A stretch of DNA of 64,000 nucleotides from positions 33,963-97,962 of the forward strand of contig DAOUKG010000035.1 of assembly GCA_034421575.1 (NCBI GenBank), read 5' to 3'. This document shows positions 25,797-34,843 of the stretch, piece by piece; within the stretch, counting starts at the first letter, position 1, and every line of letters starts with the position of its first letter. Position numbers and translations under genes: made by a program. Below the pieces are notes generated by a model. It had not been told where the DNA came from. It did not search any database and saw only the letters and a program-made list of their open reading frames with translations. This DNA is from VXLM01 sp034421575. GTDB taxonomy: Bacteria > Chloroflexota > Dehalococcoidia > Lucifugimonadales > VXLM01.

Positions 25797-28700
25797 GTGC
25801 AGCAACTCTTCGGAATACCCACATTCTGGCTGGCGGTCGTTCTGCTTTGCATCCTGATCGCATTCGCGGTCATTATCGGATACTACGCGAGATTGCGACC
25901 TATCCTGGTCAAGCTCGGCATCAGAAACGTGCCGAGACGCCTGGCGCAGAGCATCCTCATAACGATGGGGCTGATGCTGAGCACGACGATCATCGCCACG
26001 TCGCTGGGAATCGGCGACACGGTGACCAACTCAATCCGGGTGGACGCGCTGACGGCGCTTGGGCACACGGATGAGATCATCTCCTCTCCGCAGGCGCAAC
26101 TCTTTGGGGGCGTGCACCTGCCGGACGGGGCCATCGAGGAAATCCGGCAGGTAGCGGCGGCGGACGATCGCATCGACGGTGTTATGCCGGTATTCCATGC
26201 GAGCCTGCCGACGATTGACCCGAGGACGACCAGAACGGAAGCCCAGATGCGTGTCACGGGGTACGATCCGAACGCGCAGGGGGGATTCGGGGACCTGGTG
26301 ACGGCCAAGCCGGAGTGGGACGGCGGGTCGCAGGCCGGGAAGGTTGTGAAACTGTCCGACCTGCGGGCCACGAACACGGAAGAAAACGCGCGGAACGACG
26401 TATTCCTCAACGAAGACGCGGCACGCGAACTGAGCGCCAAGAAGGGCGACCGCGTCATCATCGTCACGCCGACGGATAGCTGGCAGATGAACGTGCTGGC
26501 AATAGTCCGGAACGGTGGGCTGGCGGGTGGAGGAGGGAGCAATCCCATCGCCATCGTTCGACTGGACCTTGCCCAGGCGATGATGGGTCAGCCCGGCAAG
26601 TATACTGAGGTGCTGATCTCGAACCGTGGAGGACTCGAGGGTGGACTCGATCTTTCGGATGAGGTCACTGGTTCCCTGAGACTGCGGTTCTCAGACCGGG
26701 AAACTGCGCAGGAAATCTACGAAATCCTTGGTGATCCCAGAGCACTCGCACTATATGACTTCGCCATCGAGGGGGAGAACGCCTCCCGCGATCTGCAGGA
26801 TGACATCGCGGCCCTCCGGTCGGAGCTTGGCCGGGGGGCGATGTCGGACGACTTTATATCGCTCGTGGCGGACCGACAGTTCTCCTCGACGCTGGTGACC
26901 ATTCTGATTCGCGGTGGACTGACGGTGGAGGCAGAGCGTTTGAATGCCCTGAACCTCGAGTTCTTCCGTCTTTCCGTCGATGACGTGAAGGCCGACCGGC
27001 TGGAACTCGCGGAGCAGACGGGGAGCCAGTTCATATCCCTGTTCTCGGTCTTCGGCTCGATCTCCATCATCGTCGGACTGCTCCTGATTTTCCTTGTCTT
27101 CGTCCTCCTTGCCGCAGCACGTTCTTCGGAGATCGGCATGTCGCGAGCGGTTGGGATGAGGCAGGGCCACGTTGTTCAGATATTCACCTTTGAGGGAGTT
27201 TCCTACACGGTAGCCGCCGCACTGCTTGGAACGTTGGGCGGAGTGATCGCCAGCATCATCCTTGCAGGGTTCCTCCAGAATGTTGTTTCGGCGGAGCAGT
27301 TCACAATCCACAACAGCTTTACGATCCGGTCGGGGGTAATCGCCTTCTGCGCGGGGATCATTCTCACGCTCGTGACGGTCTTCGTGTCCGCGTCGTGGGT
27401 CAGCCGTCTGAACATCATCGTGGCGATTCGCGGTCTGCGAGAGGAGACGGTGAAGAGGCGAGGAATTGCCGAACGCGTCCTCCGGCAGGGATGGCCCATC
27501 ATGGTCCTGGGCGGAATCATCATCGTCTTGGGACTGGTCATCGATGAGGCTGTCTCGACGCTGGGCGTGGGGCTGAGCCTCTTCTACATAGGCGTCAGTG
27601 TCGTCGTCATCGGTGTGGGACAGCTGTTGCGAACGGTCTTGGGGCGCTCTGCGACGGCGGGCAGGGTTGTAGGCACCCTTGAAGGGCTATGCCTCCTGGT
27701 GTTCTGGTCGCTGCCGCTGGATACCTACGACGCTCTGGTCGGGGAGTTGGAAGCGGGGCCGGAGATATTCGTGCTGAGCGGCGTGGCGATGGTCGGGTCG
27801 GCGGTGTGGCTCATCATGAACAATACGCCGGTGATCGTAGCCATAGTGTACGGCGTACTGGGCAGGATCAACTCGCTGAAGGCCATTATGAGGACTGCCG
27901 TCGCCTATCCGATGGCCGCTCGATTCCTGACGGGTCTGACGGTGGCGATGTTCGCAATGATCATCTTCAACCTGATGATCTTCGCCATCTTGAATAACCT
28001 CGGCAATCTCGCCCGCGAAGAGCCTACTCGCGTGACGGGTGGCTATGACATCACCGCCATTGTCAGTCCCGAAATCCCCATTGGAGACTTCAAGCAGACC
28101 CTCGCCGATGAGTCGATCGGGAGCCGGACGGACATCCAGGTTTATGCAGCCCAGGAAGTGAACAAGCGCGTCCATGACGCGGGAGGGTCGGTGCTGGTGC
28201 CGGTGGAGGCGAGACAGGTTGGAAGCGCCGACCTCGAGTTCAAGGCGCTGCAACTCATGGCCGTGGACGACACCTTCCTCGAGGCGAACGAATGGCGTGT
28301 GAGCCACTACGATCCGTCGAGGCTGCTCGGCTCCAACAACACGAATCGGGACATGTGGCTGGCATTGCGGAGTGATCCTTCCCTTGCGATCCTGAACCAC
28401 ACCGCCCTGCCAAAGGACGACTCGTTCTCGCCAAACGACCCGTTCGATCCCAATTTCGGAGGTTTCACGGCTGAGGGAATCACGGCCAGCGGGCCGAAGC
28501 GGATCAGACCGTTCGAGGTCGAGATTCGGCCCGTCGGGGGTGGGGAGCCAACGAAGCGAACGGTGATCGCGGTGCTCGAATCACTGGCGGACCAGCTTGC
28601 CATCGAGCAGCGCACAAGGGCCGACGCCTTGACGCAGGCACGGCCTGCGACGCTGTTCACCAGTGACGCTGTTCTGACCGAGATTTCCGATGTGCCGGTG

Positions 28701-29258
28701 CCCTTCACGACCTTCCATGTGCGAAGGAGCGGAAGGGGAGAAAAGAACGTCACGGCGGAGGACGTCGCGGCCCGCATGGAGACGGCGTTTATGGACCGAA
28801 GCATGGTCGCCGTATCGACAGAACGCGAGCTGCAACTCAGCCTTTCGCAGGATGACGCCTTCAATCAACTCTTCCAGGGGTTCATGGGCATAGGGCTCAT
28901 AGTTGGCGTGGCGGCCATCGGCGTGCTTTCTTTCAGGGCCGTGGAAGAGCGGCGTCAGTCGATAGGGATGCTCCGCGCGCTGGGCTTCCGGGCGAAAATG
29001 GTGCTTATCCAGTTCCTGCTGGAGGCAACGTTCGTGACGCTGATCGGGACGGTGCTCGGTCTCGCGCTGGGTACGATGACCTCCTGGAATATCTTCAACG
29101 AGCTTGCACAGCAGACGGACGGCCTGCGCTTCGATATCCCATGGATCAATGTCGCAATCATCGTGGGCGTGGCATGGGTCTTTTCGCTGGCTATGACCAC
29201 GCTTCCCGCGCTGCAGGCCGGTCGCATCTACCCGGCCGAGGCCCTCCGTTACGAGTAA
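25797..29258 (+). CDS. Large FtsX-family ABC transporter permease (MacB/LolC-like)
   Basis: A 1153-residue membrane protein with two FtsX-type transmembrane domains. An N-terminal helix (FWLAVVLLCILIAFAVIIGYYARL) and LGIRNVPRRLAQSILITMGLMLSTTIIA precede a large extracytoplasmic region. The first FtsX core starts near residue 415 with SQFISLFSVFGSISIIVGLLLIFLVFVLLA and RSSEIGMSRAVGMRQGHVV. The second ends the protein: FMGIGLIVGVAAIGVLSFRAVEERRQSIGMLRALGFR...PALQAGRIYPAEALRYE. Such permeases are mechanotransmission proteins used for lipoprotein, macrolide or peptide export. No ATPase gene is adjacent. The start is GTG 25797, 42 bases after the tRNA. Confidence 0.9.
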   Translation: MQQLFGIPTFWLAVVLLCILIAFAVIIGYYARLRPILVKLGIRNVPRRLAQSILITMGLMLSTTIIATSLGIGDTVTNSIRVDALTALGHTDEIISSPQAQLFGGVHLPDGAIEEIRQVAAADDRIDGVMPVFHASLPTIDPRTTRTEAQMRVTGYDPNAQGGFGDLVTAKPEWDGGSQAGKVVKLSDLRATNTEENARNDVFLNEDAARELSAKKGDRVIIVTPTDSWQMNVLAIVRNGGLAGGGGSNPIAIVRLDLAQAMMGQPGKYTEVLISNRGGLEGGLDLSDEVTGSLRLRFSDRETAQEIYEILGDPRALALYDFAIEGENASRDLQDDIAALRSELGRGAMSDDFISLVADRQFSSTLVTILIRGGLTVEAERLNALNLEFFRLSVDDVKADRLELAEQTGSQFISLFSVFGSISIIVGLLLIFLVFVLLAAARSSEIGMSRAVGMRQGHVVQIFTFEGVSYTVAAALLGTLGGVIASIILAGFLQNVVSAEQFTIHNSFTIRSGVIAFCAGIILTLVTVFVSASWVSRLNIIVAIRGLREETVKRRGIAERVLRQGWPIMVLGGIIIVLGLVIDEAVSTLGVGLSLFYIGVSVVVIGVGQLLRTVLGRSATAGRVVGTLEGLCLLVFWSLPLDTYDALVGELEAGPEIFVLSGVAMVGSAVWLIMNNTPVIVAIVYGVLGRINSLKAIMRTAVAYPMAARFLTGLTVAMFAMIIFNLMIFAILNNLGNLAREEPTRVTGGYDITAIVSPEIPIGDFKQTLADESIGSRTDIQVYAAQEVNKRVHDAGGSVLVPVEARQVGSADLEFKALQLMAVDDTFLEANEWRVSHYDPSRLLGSNNTNRDMWLALRSDPSLAILNHTALPKDDSFSPNDPFDPNFGGFTAEGITASGPKRIRPFEVEIRPVGGGEPTKRTVIAVLESLADQLAIEQRTRADALTQARPATLFTSDAVLTEISDVPVPFTTFHVRRSGRGEKNVTAEDVAARMETAFMDRSMVAVSTERELQLSLSQDDAFNQLFQGFMGIGLIVGVAAIGVLSFRAVEERRQSIGMLRALGFRAKMVLIQFLLEATFVTLIGTVLGLALGTMTSWNIFNELAQQTDGLRFDIPWINVAIIVGVAWVFSLAMTTLPALQAGRIYPAEALRYE

Positions 29259-29265
29259 CCGCGCG

Positions 29266-29463
29266 ATGGCGACCGACGAGCAGGTGCAACGGGTCCTGGA
29301 AGTCTACTACGACGGACTGTCGTGCCCCGAATGCGGCGCCTCCGTACGCATAGGCGAGTACGAGTGCGCCCACTGCGCGATGGACTTCGAAGTGCTCCTG
29401 CGTGAATGGGCCGCAAGAGTGGTTGATGGGCTTGAGGGTGATGATGTTGCTCAAAACACGTAG
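29266..29463 (+). CDS. Small zinc-ribbon protein
   Basis: A 65-residue protein starting seven bases after the permease stop. Two CxxC knuckles (CPEC and CAHC, 14 residues apart) form a probable zinc ribbon, followed by a short acidic helix. Function unknown. The tight spacing suggests cotranscription with the permease. Confidence 0.65.
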   Translation: MATDEQVQRVLEVYYDGLSCPECGASVRIGEYECAHCAMDFEVLLREWAARVVDGLEGDDVAQNT

Positions 29464-29565
29464 AGTAGTTCAAGTGAACATTCCATGCCTTAGTTTGAAG
29501 AGCTACGCCTGCTAACTCATTACGTTTGACGTCCACCGTCAACAGGGCGTAGACTGGTTTCAGTT

Positions 29566-29847
29566 ATGATTTCAGGTTATCGGGACAGGCGAACCGAGAG
29601 GTTCGCCCATGGGAATTTCGTCGCAGCATTTCAGGGATTTGAACGGCAGGCAGCAAAGAGGCTATCAATTCTCAACGCTGCTCCTTCATTGGACGCTCTA
29701 AGGGCACTGCCAAGTAATCGATTGGAGACTCTCAGGGGCGATAGACAGGGGCAGTATTCCATCCGAATCAACCGGCAGTGGCGTATCTGCTTCACGTGGA
29801 CAGAAGGCCGGGGTGCTGCCAACGTTGAGATAGTGGACTATCACTAA
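29566..29847 (+). CDS. higB: HigB/RelE-type toxin
   Basis: A 93-residue toxin of the plasmid-maintenance killer (HigB) group, a ribosome-dependent mRNA endonuclease. The core is DRRTERFAHGNFV...RQAAKRLSILNAAPSLDALRALPSNRLETLRGDRQGQYSIRINRQWRICFTW, including the catalytic-region RxNxQWRICF and the C-terminal strand VEIVDYH. The antitoxin gene follows, separated by a 107-base mobile element flanked by an 8-base duplication that includes this gene's stop codon. Toxin-before-antitoxin order is normal for higBA. Confidence 0.93.
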   Translation: MISGYRDRRTERFAHGNFVAAFQGFERQAAKRLSILNAAPSLDALRALPSNRLETLRGDRQGQYSIRINRQWRICFTWTEGRGAANVEIVDYH

Positions 29848-29848
29848 G

Positions 29849-29955
29849 AGGCTGTCCAATAAATCAACCGAAACCGTTCGTGGTGAGCTTGTCGAACCAT
29901 GAATTACACTTTCACCCTTCGACGGGCTCAGGGTGAACGGAGCCCTTTTTGACCC
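29849..29955. mobile_element. 107-bp element inserted between higB and higA, with 8-bp target duplication
   Basis: Direct copies of TCACTAAG flank it at 29841-29848 and 29956-29963. The element starts AGGCTGTCCAATAAATC and ends GCCCTTTTTGACCC. It is nearly the same as the element at 22591-22698. Removing it with one TCACTAAG copy leaves the higB TAA followed by GGGCGAGGAGA and the higA start, the usual tight spacing. Confidence 0.88.
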
Positions 29956-29982
29956 TCACTAAGGGCGAGGAGAATGCGAATC

Positions 29983-30273
29983 ATGCTAAAGCGCGCTGTA
30001 CATCCCGGGGAGATTTTGCGAGACGAACTCGTTGAAATGGATGTTTCGCCGACGGAGTTCGCGCGTCAGATTAACGTGCCCCCCAATAGGGTGAGCCAGA
30101 TCATCGCCGGTAAGCGTTCGATAACGGGCGACACCGCGCTACGGTTTGGCCACTGGTTTGGAATGGATCCGCAGTTTTGGTTGAATCTGCAATCGCAATT
30201 TGATCTGGCGGCTGCCGATCGACGAGTTGGTTCAGCTGTGCGCGCACTGCCGACAGCGGTGCGAAACGTATAG
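29983..30273 (+). CDS. higA: HigA-type antitoxin (XRE helix-turn-helix)
   Basis: A 96-residue DNA-binding antitoxin that should neutralise HigB and repress the operon. The family opening LKRAVHPGEILRDELVEM is followed by an HTH (SPTEFARQINVPPNRVSQIIAGKRSITGDTALRF) and the signature GMDPQFWLNLQSQFDL. GAGGAG lies ten bases before ATG 29983; another ATG at 29974 is too close to that site. The 107-base insertion upstream separates it from higB and may uncouple or alter its expression. Confidence 0.93.
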   Translation: MLKRAVHPGEILRDELVEMDVSPTEFARQINVPPNRVSQIIAGKRSITGDTALRFGHWFGMDPQFWLNLQSQFDLAAADRRVGSAVRALPTAVRNV

Positions 30274-30315
30274 CGGCTCGGAAGCCTCCATACTGCGTAT
30301 AGAAGTGATTCCTAT

Positions 30316-32298
30316 ATGACCACCCAAGACTGCTCAAATCTGCAAGGGCGGCTCCTATGGGAGCCGACGCCTGAGACCATCGCGGACGCGAATGTCACCC
30401 AGTTCATGGGGTGGCTTCGGGAAGAGCGCGGACTCAGTTTCGGGACGTACGACGAATTGTGGAGCTGGTCCGTCGACGACCTCGAGGGCTTTTGGGAAGC
30501 CGTATGGGACTATTTCGAGATACGTGCCCATGCGTCATACGACGCGGTGCTGCCGGTCAGGGAGATGCCGGGCGCGGTGTGGTTTCCGGGCGCTGAACTC
30601 AACTATGCCGAGCACGCGCTATCCCGACGTGACGAACATGTCGCCATAGTCTCCGAGTCGGAGCTTCGTCAGCGCGAGGAAATAACGTACACGGAGCTCC
30701 ACAGGCAGGTCGCGAACTTCGCGGCAGGACTCCGGGCCATGGGGGTAGAGAAGGGCGACCGCGTTATCGCTCTCATGCCCAATATCCCGGAGACCGTCGT
30801 GGCCGTGCTTGCCACGGCCTCAATCGGGGCCATCTGGTCGGCGTGCTCACCCGAATTCGGTATTCCCAGCGTCATCGAGCGATTCCGACAGATCGAACCC
30901 AAGGTGTTGATTGCCGTGGACGGCTATCGATATCGGGGGAGAGACTTCGACAAGACGGACGCAATCCTTGAGCTGCAGCGGAACTTGCCAACCCTCGAGG
31001 CGACCGTAGTGCTCCCGTACCTATCGCCTCAGCCTAATCTATCCGGCCTTTCGCAACATGTACTTTGGGAGGACGCGCTTGTCGCGTCGGACGAGTTGAC
31101 GTTTGAGGCCGTGCCGTTCGACCACCCGCTGTGGGTGCTGTATACGTCGGGCACTACCGGCCTCCCGAAGCCTATCGTGCATGGACACGGAGGCATCCTC
31201 CTCGAACATCTCAAGACGCTCTCGTTTCACATGGACCTTGGCGAGAACGACAGGTTCTTCTGGTACACGACAAGCGGCTGGATGATGTGGAACTTCCTCA
31301 TAAGCGGACTTCTGGTCGACGCCACGGTCGTGCTGTACGACGGCGATCCTTCTCATCCCCACATGGACCGCCTGTGGGAGTTCGCATGCGACAGCGAAGC
31401 GACGTACTTCGGGACGAGCGCGCCCTTCATCCAGGCGTGCATGAAGGAGGGAATACGACCGAATGAGACGTTCGATCTTTCCGCTATACGTGGAGTAGGT
31501 TCCACGGGCGCGCCGCTCTCGCCGGAAGGATTCAAGTGGGTGTATGAAAGCGTGAACGCCGAACTTCTCCTTGGCTCATTCAGCGGCGGCACCGACGTTT
31601 GCACCGGCTTCGTTGGGCCGTCGCCGCTGTTGCCGGTTCATGCGGGAGAGATTCAATGCCGGTGCCTGGGCGCAAAGGTCGAGGCATTCGATGAGGACGG
31701 CAACTCCGTAATCAACGAGGTAGGCGAACTGGTCCTCACCGAACCACTGGTCTCGATGCCGCTGTTCTTCTGGAACGACGAGGACGGCAAACGGCTCCGC
31801 GAGAGCTATTTCGAGATGTACGACGGCGTATGGAGGCACGGAGACTGGGTTGAGTTCACGGACAGGGGATCGTGCATCATCACGGGACGCTCCGACTCCA
31901 CGCTCAAGCGACAGGGCATACGCATGGGGACGAGCGACTTCTATCGCGTCATCGAGGACATGGACAAAGTGGCAGACAGCCTGGTCGTGGACCTTGCCTC
32001 GCCCGGCGAGTCCGGAGGACTCTTGCTCTTCGTCGTGCTGCGAGAGGGAGCGTTGCTTGACGACGATCTACGGAAGGCAATGGCGCTAAAGTGCAGGGCG
32101 GAACTTTCACCACGATGGGCACCCGACGAGATTCATGATATTCAGGAAGTGCCCAGAACGCTGAACGGCAAGAAGGTGGAGGTGCCGGTGAAGGGCATAC
32201 TGTCAGGGCGGAATGCAAAAGGCGCCGTGAGCATGGACGCCATGGCGAACCCTGAGAGCCTGCGGTTCTTCGAGGAGATGGCGAAGAGTCGCTCGTAG
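30316..32298 (+). CDS. Acetoacetyl-CoA synthetase
   Basis: Activates acetoacetate to acetoacetyl-CoA with ATP, in ketone-body or polyhydroxybutyrate metabolism. The 660 residues fit the family length. The ANL-superfamily AMP-binding motif is LYTSGTTGLPKPIVHGHGG near residue 274. The acetoacetyl-CoA synthetase hallmarks are the N-terminal FMGWLREERGL, the YAEHALSRRDEHVA segment, FWYTTSGWMMWNFLISGLL, GSFSGGTDVCTGFVG and SDSTLKRQGIRMGTSDFYRVIE. The C-terminal RTLNGKKVEVPVKGIL carries the adenylation-domain lysine. Start ATG 30316. It is transcribed alone, 42 bases after higA. Confidence 0.93.
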   Translation: MTTQDCSNLQGRLLWEPTPETIADANVTQFMGWLREERGLSFGTYDELWSWSVDDLEGFWEAVWDYFEIRAHASYDAVLPVREMPGAVWFPGAELNYAEHALSRRDEHVAIVSESELRQREEITYTELHRQVANFAAGLRAMGVEKGDRVIALMPNIPETVVAVLATASIGAIWSACSPEFGIPSVIERFRQIEPKVLIAVDGYRYRGRDFDKTDAILELQRNLPTLEATVVLPYLSPQPNLSGLSQHVLWEDALVASDELTFEAVPFDHPLWVLYTSGTTGLPKPIVHGHGGILLEHLKTLSFHMDLGENDRFFWYTTSGWMMWNFLISGLLVDATVVLYDGDPSHPHMDRLWEFACDSEATYFGTSAPFIQACMKEGIRPNETFDLSAIRGVGSTGAPLSPEGFKWVYESVNAELLLGSFSGGTDVCTGFVGPSPLLPVHAGEIQCRCLGAKVEAFDEDGNSVINEVGELVLTEPLVSMPLFFWNDEDGKRLRESYFEMYDGVWRHGDWVEFTDRGSCIITGRSDSTLKRQGIRMGTSDFYRVIEDMDKVADSLVVDLASPGESGGLLLFVVLREGALLDDDLRKAMALKCRAELSPRWAPDEIHDIQEVPRTLNGKKVEVPVKGILSGRNAKGAVSMDAMANPESLRFFEEMAKSRS

Positions 32299-32361
32299 GG
32301 AGCGGGAGACTCACCACAGAGAACGCGGAGAGCACAGAGGGGGACGGGTAGGGAAAAGCAG

Positions 32362-33912
32362 TTACATCTGCTCGCCGATGGGGACCGGGGGCTGCTTGTA
32401 GTCCAAGAGCAACTCGGCGTGGAGTAGAATGCGGTCTTCCACGCGCTCGGCGAGGATGTGTTCCGGGATGACCTCCACCGTGTTCTCCCCCCTTCGCACG
32501 GACTCGACCGGAATATCGAACTCGAACCAGTAGTGCGTGTTGATGCGCTCAGAGAACCCGGCCCTAGCGATGCCGTATGAGACGAGTCCGCCGTAGAAGC
32601 TGCTGATATTGCGCGGTTCGACGGTGAGTGTCGAGCCGTTGAACTTGAACGTGAGCTTGTCCTCCATGCCGGTCTGAACGATGCGGACGCGCAAGGTTAC
32701 CCGTTCGAGTTCATTATCGGCGCGGGCGGCGTCAACTTCGTCGCTGACGGTTATGGGGACGGTTGCCGTCTCGCCCTCTTGAAGGACTATGGGCAGGTGA
32801 CGTTCGAGAGCAAACGTGTCGGACTCCTGCTGGGCCTTGACGTAGTGCTTGTTCTTTCGCGCGTATATATCAGGGTCGGAAAGCTCGCGCATGACGAGGT
32901 ACTCCCGCTCGGTGTGGGGCCAGTCGAGAGACGAAAGGTAGACGCCGTCCGACCCTGCGGCGACGTGGTTGCTCGCTGCGGCGCGGTACATCTCGATGGT
33001 CGGGTCGTGGTGGCGGTCGTCGTAGGGTGTTCGGCCCAGGTGTGAGTAGACGAGCGCTCCCTTCCTGCGCGCCTCCCTGGCGATCCATGCGTGATCGGTG
33101 TCCTGGTCGAACTGGAAGCCTCCGTAGTCGACTACGACAAGGTCGACGAACCCTTCTTGTATCCAGCTTCGCACGTCCATGCCAACGGAGAGATTGGCGT
33201 CCTCGCGGGGATGGACGCGGGCGGCCAGCATGAGACGCTCACCACGCCGTTCGCCGATGCGGTCGAGGAGGGCTCGGACATCTCCCATGAACTCGGTGAG
33301 CAGGGGAGTGTTCTCCTCGATTTCCGACTGCCGGAAGAAGGTGCGCACGTAGTCGTCGATCTCGATGCCGTCCGCGCCGTAGCGGTCGCAGACCTCCTCG
33401 ATGATGGCGAGACGTTCCTGTCGGACCTCAGGGATCGCGAAGTTGAGGCAGGTGGACCTGCCGGGGTCGGCGGAGTCGTCGCCGATCATGTATTCCGGGT
33501 GCTCTTCCTTGAGGCGGGAGAACATGTAGCGGTTCATGTTCAGACCGCCGCCCGTCCCACCCTCGTTGATGCGGAGGCTGCAGATAATCTGGATATCCTT
33601 CTCGTGTGCGCGGTCGATGACGACCTGCAGGGGATCAAGACCGTCGGCGAGGGCGCGTTCAAGGTTCTTGGCGGCTCGCCACCACATGATGCCGTGGTTG
33701 TGGTCAGTGACGCCCTCGCCCCAGCGCTTGCCGACTTGCGTGTCGTGGAGAAACGTCGCGCCGGACGCTAGGCCGAAGGACAGGGTGTCGACGCCAGTGC
33801 CGAGAATCTCGTCGACGGGCTGCTGCAGCACGTGCCTGCTCAGGGGCGGGTCGTAGCGGTACATGAGGTAGTGCCGCGCGTCGTTGTAGTAGATGAGCTT
33901 GGGTTTTCGCAT
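32362..33912 (-). CDS. Glycoside-hydrolase-like TIM-barrel protein (GHL10-like)
   Basis: A 516-residue protein. The N-terminal 350 residues read as a TIM barrel of the putative glycosyl-hydrolase-like kind: IQIICSLRINEGG, CLNFAIPEVRQERLAIIEEVCDRYGADGIEIDDYVRTFF (conserved acidic DGIEID at a strand end), LMLAARVHPREDANLSVGMDVRSWIQEGFVDLVVVDYG. The last 150 residues look like a beta-sandwich. No signal peptide is seen, which points to a cytoplasmic role. I do not know the substrate. The Fic gene lies upstream on the same strand, 39 bases away. Confidence 0.7.
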   Translation of the reverse strand: MRKPKLIYYNDARHYLMYRYDPPLSRHVLQQPVDEILGTGVDTLSFGLASGATFLHDTQVGKRWGEGVTDHNHGIMWWRAAKNLERALADGLDPLQVVIDRAHEKDIQIICSLRINEGGTGGGLNMNRYMFSRLKEEHPEYMIGDDSADPGRSTCLNFAIPEVRQERLAIIEEVCDRYGADGIEIDDYVRTFFRQSEIEENTPLLTEFMGDVRALLDRIGERRGERLMLAARVHPREDANLSVGMDVRSWIQEGFVDLVVVDYGGFQFDQDTDHAWIAREARRKGALVYSHLGRTPYDDRHHDPTIEMYRAAASNHVAAGSDGVYLSSLDWPHTEREYLVMRELSDPDIYARKNKHYVKAQQESDTFALERHLPIVLQEGETATVPITVSDEVDAARADNELERVTLRVRIVQTGMEDKLTFKFNGSTLTVEPRNISSFYGGLVSYGIARAGFSERINTHYWFEFDIPVESVRRGENTVEVIPEHILAERVEDRILLHAELLLDYKQPPVPIGEQM

Positions 33913-33951
33913 GGTGGGTTCTCCTAGAGCATTCTCGCGCTCATGTGCAGA

Positions 33952-34818
33952 TCAATGTTCTCGTGGTTCTTCCTTGAAGAGTGCTATCTCCTTGTCTAGA
34001 TCGTGCATACCGTCTATGGGCTTTCCTCGGGCGGCCTTCAGGTGAAGGTCTAGGGAATATTCACACGAGTTTGCTACGTAGTTGATGAACTCAGTCAGGT
34101 CCTCGGTCTTGTCGGCCTGTTCTAGGTGATTGAGATAGTTGTCTCGGTCTTCCTGGCGAATGAGGGAGACGGTGTAGCCGTGCTTGATGAGAATCATGTT
34201 CATCAGGAGGCGGGCCATGCGTCCGTTGCCGTCGTCGAAGGGGTGGATGCGCACGAAGCGGTAGTGGAAGGTGGCCGCGACGATGATGGGATGTTCGCCC
34301 TCGCGCACCCTGGTCCTGTACCAGTCGATGAGATCGCCCATGGCCGACTTCACTTGATCAGGCGGGGTGAAGTAGTAGGTCTCGCCGGTCGATGTGATCA
34401 CGTTGTTGGGCGCGGTCTTGTAGTCGCCGATTGAAATTCTTCGTCTAACTCGCCGGCCGTCCGGGGTCTCTGCATCCTTCTCGTAGGGTTCTTTCAGGAG
34501 GATGCGATGGAGATTGCGAATGAAGACCTCGTTCAGTTCATGGTCGTCCGCGATCGTTGCTTCAATCGCTTTGACTGCAGCATCATGCCCCTCGATGTCG
34601 AGGTGGTCGCGTAGGGGTTTGCCGTGTGCGGTGAGCCCGTGCAAGATGAGGCTGCGGGTCTCCCCATAGGTGAGCGTGTTGCCCTCGATGGCATTTGAGT
34701 TGTAGTTGGCCTCAAGCCGGAGCTTCTGCTCGACTTGGGCGAGAACGTCCGGCGGGAAGGGACGCAGGGCGTCAAGTTCTTCTTTGAGCCGGGTGATGGC
34801 TTCGAGTGGGTTGGTCAT
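33952..34818 (-). CDS. Fic-family AMPylase with its own inhibitory helix (class II)
   Basis: A 288-residue Fic protein that would transfer AMP to target hydroxyls. The catalytic loop HPFDDGNGRMAR (His192 to Arg203) matches HxFxxGNGRxxR in full. The N-terminal inhibitory motif SNAIEGN (Ser41 to Asn47) fits [S/T]xxxEGN, so the protein is probably kept inactive by its own Glu45. The flap region YKTAPNNVITSTGE is present. I chose the Met at 34818, while an upstream ATG at 34860 would overlap the aminotransferase gene. It lies just downstream of that gene on the same strand. The target is unknown. Confidence 0.9.
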   Translation of the reverse strand: MTNPLEAITRLKEELDALRPFPPDVLAQVEQKLRLEANYNSNAIEGNTLTYGETRSLILHGLTAHGKPLRDHLDIEGHDAAVKAIEATIADDHELNEVFIRNLHRILLKEPYEKDAETPDGRRVRRRISIGDYKTAPNNVITSTGETYYFTPPDQVKSAMGDLIDWYRTRVREGEHPIIVAATFHYRFVRIHPFDDGNGRMARLLMNMILIKHGYTVSLIRQEDRDNYLNHLEQADKTEDLTEFINYVANSCEYSLDLHLKAARGKPIDGMHDLDKEIALFKEEPREH

Positions 34819-34843
34819 TTTGTGCCTAGCCGGGAATCGCTGT

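Noticed and set aside
29566..29847. HigB as a broken toxin because of the nearby insertion
   Set aside because: The duplication preserves the stop codon and the frame is complete to the expected C-terminal strand.
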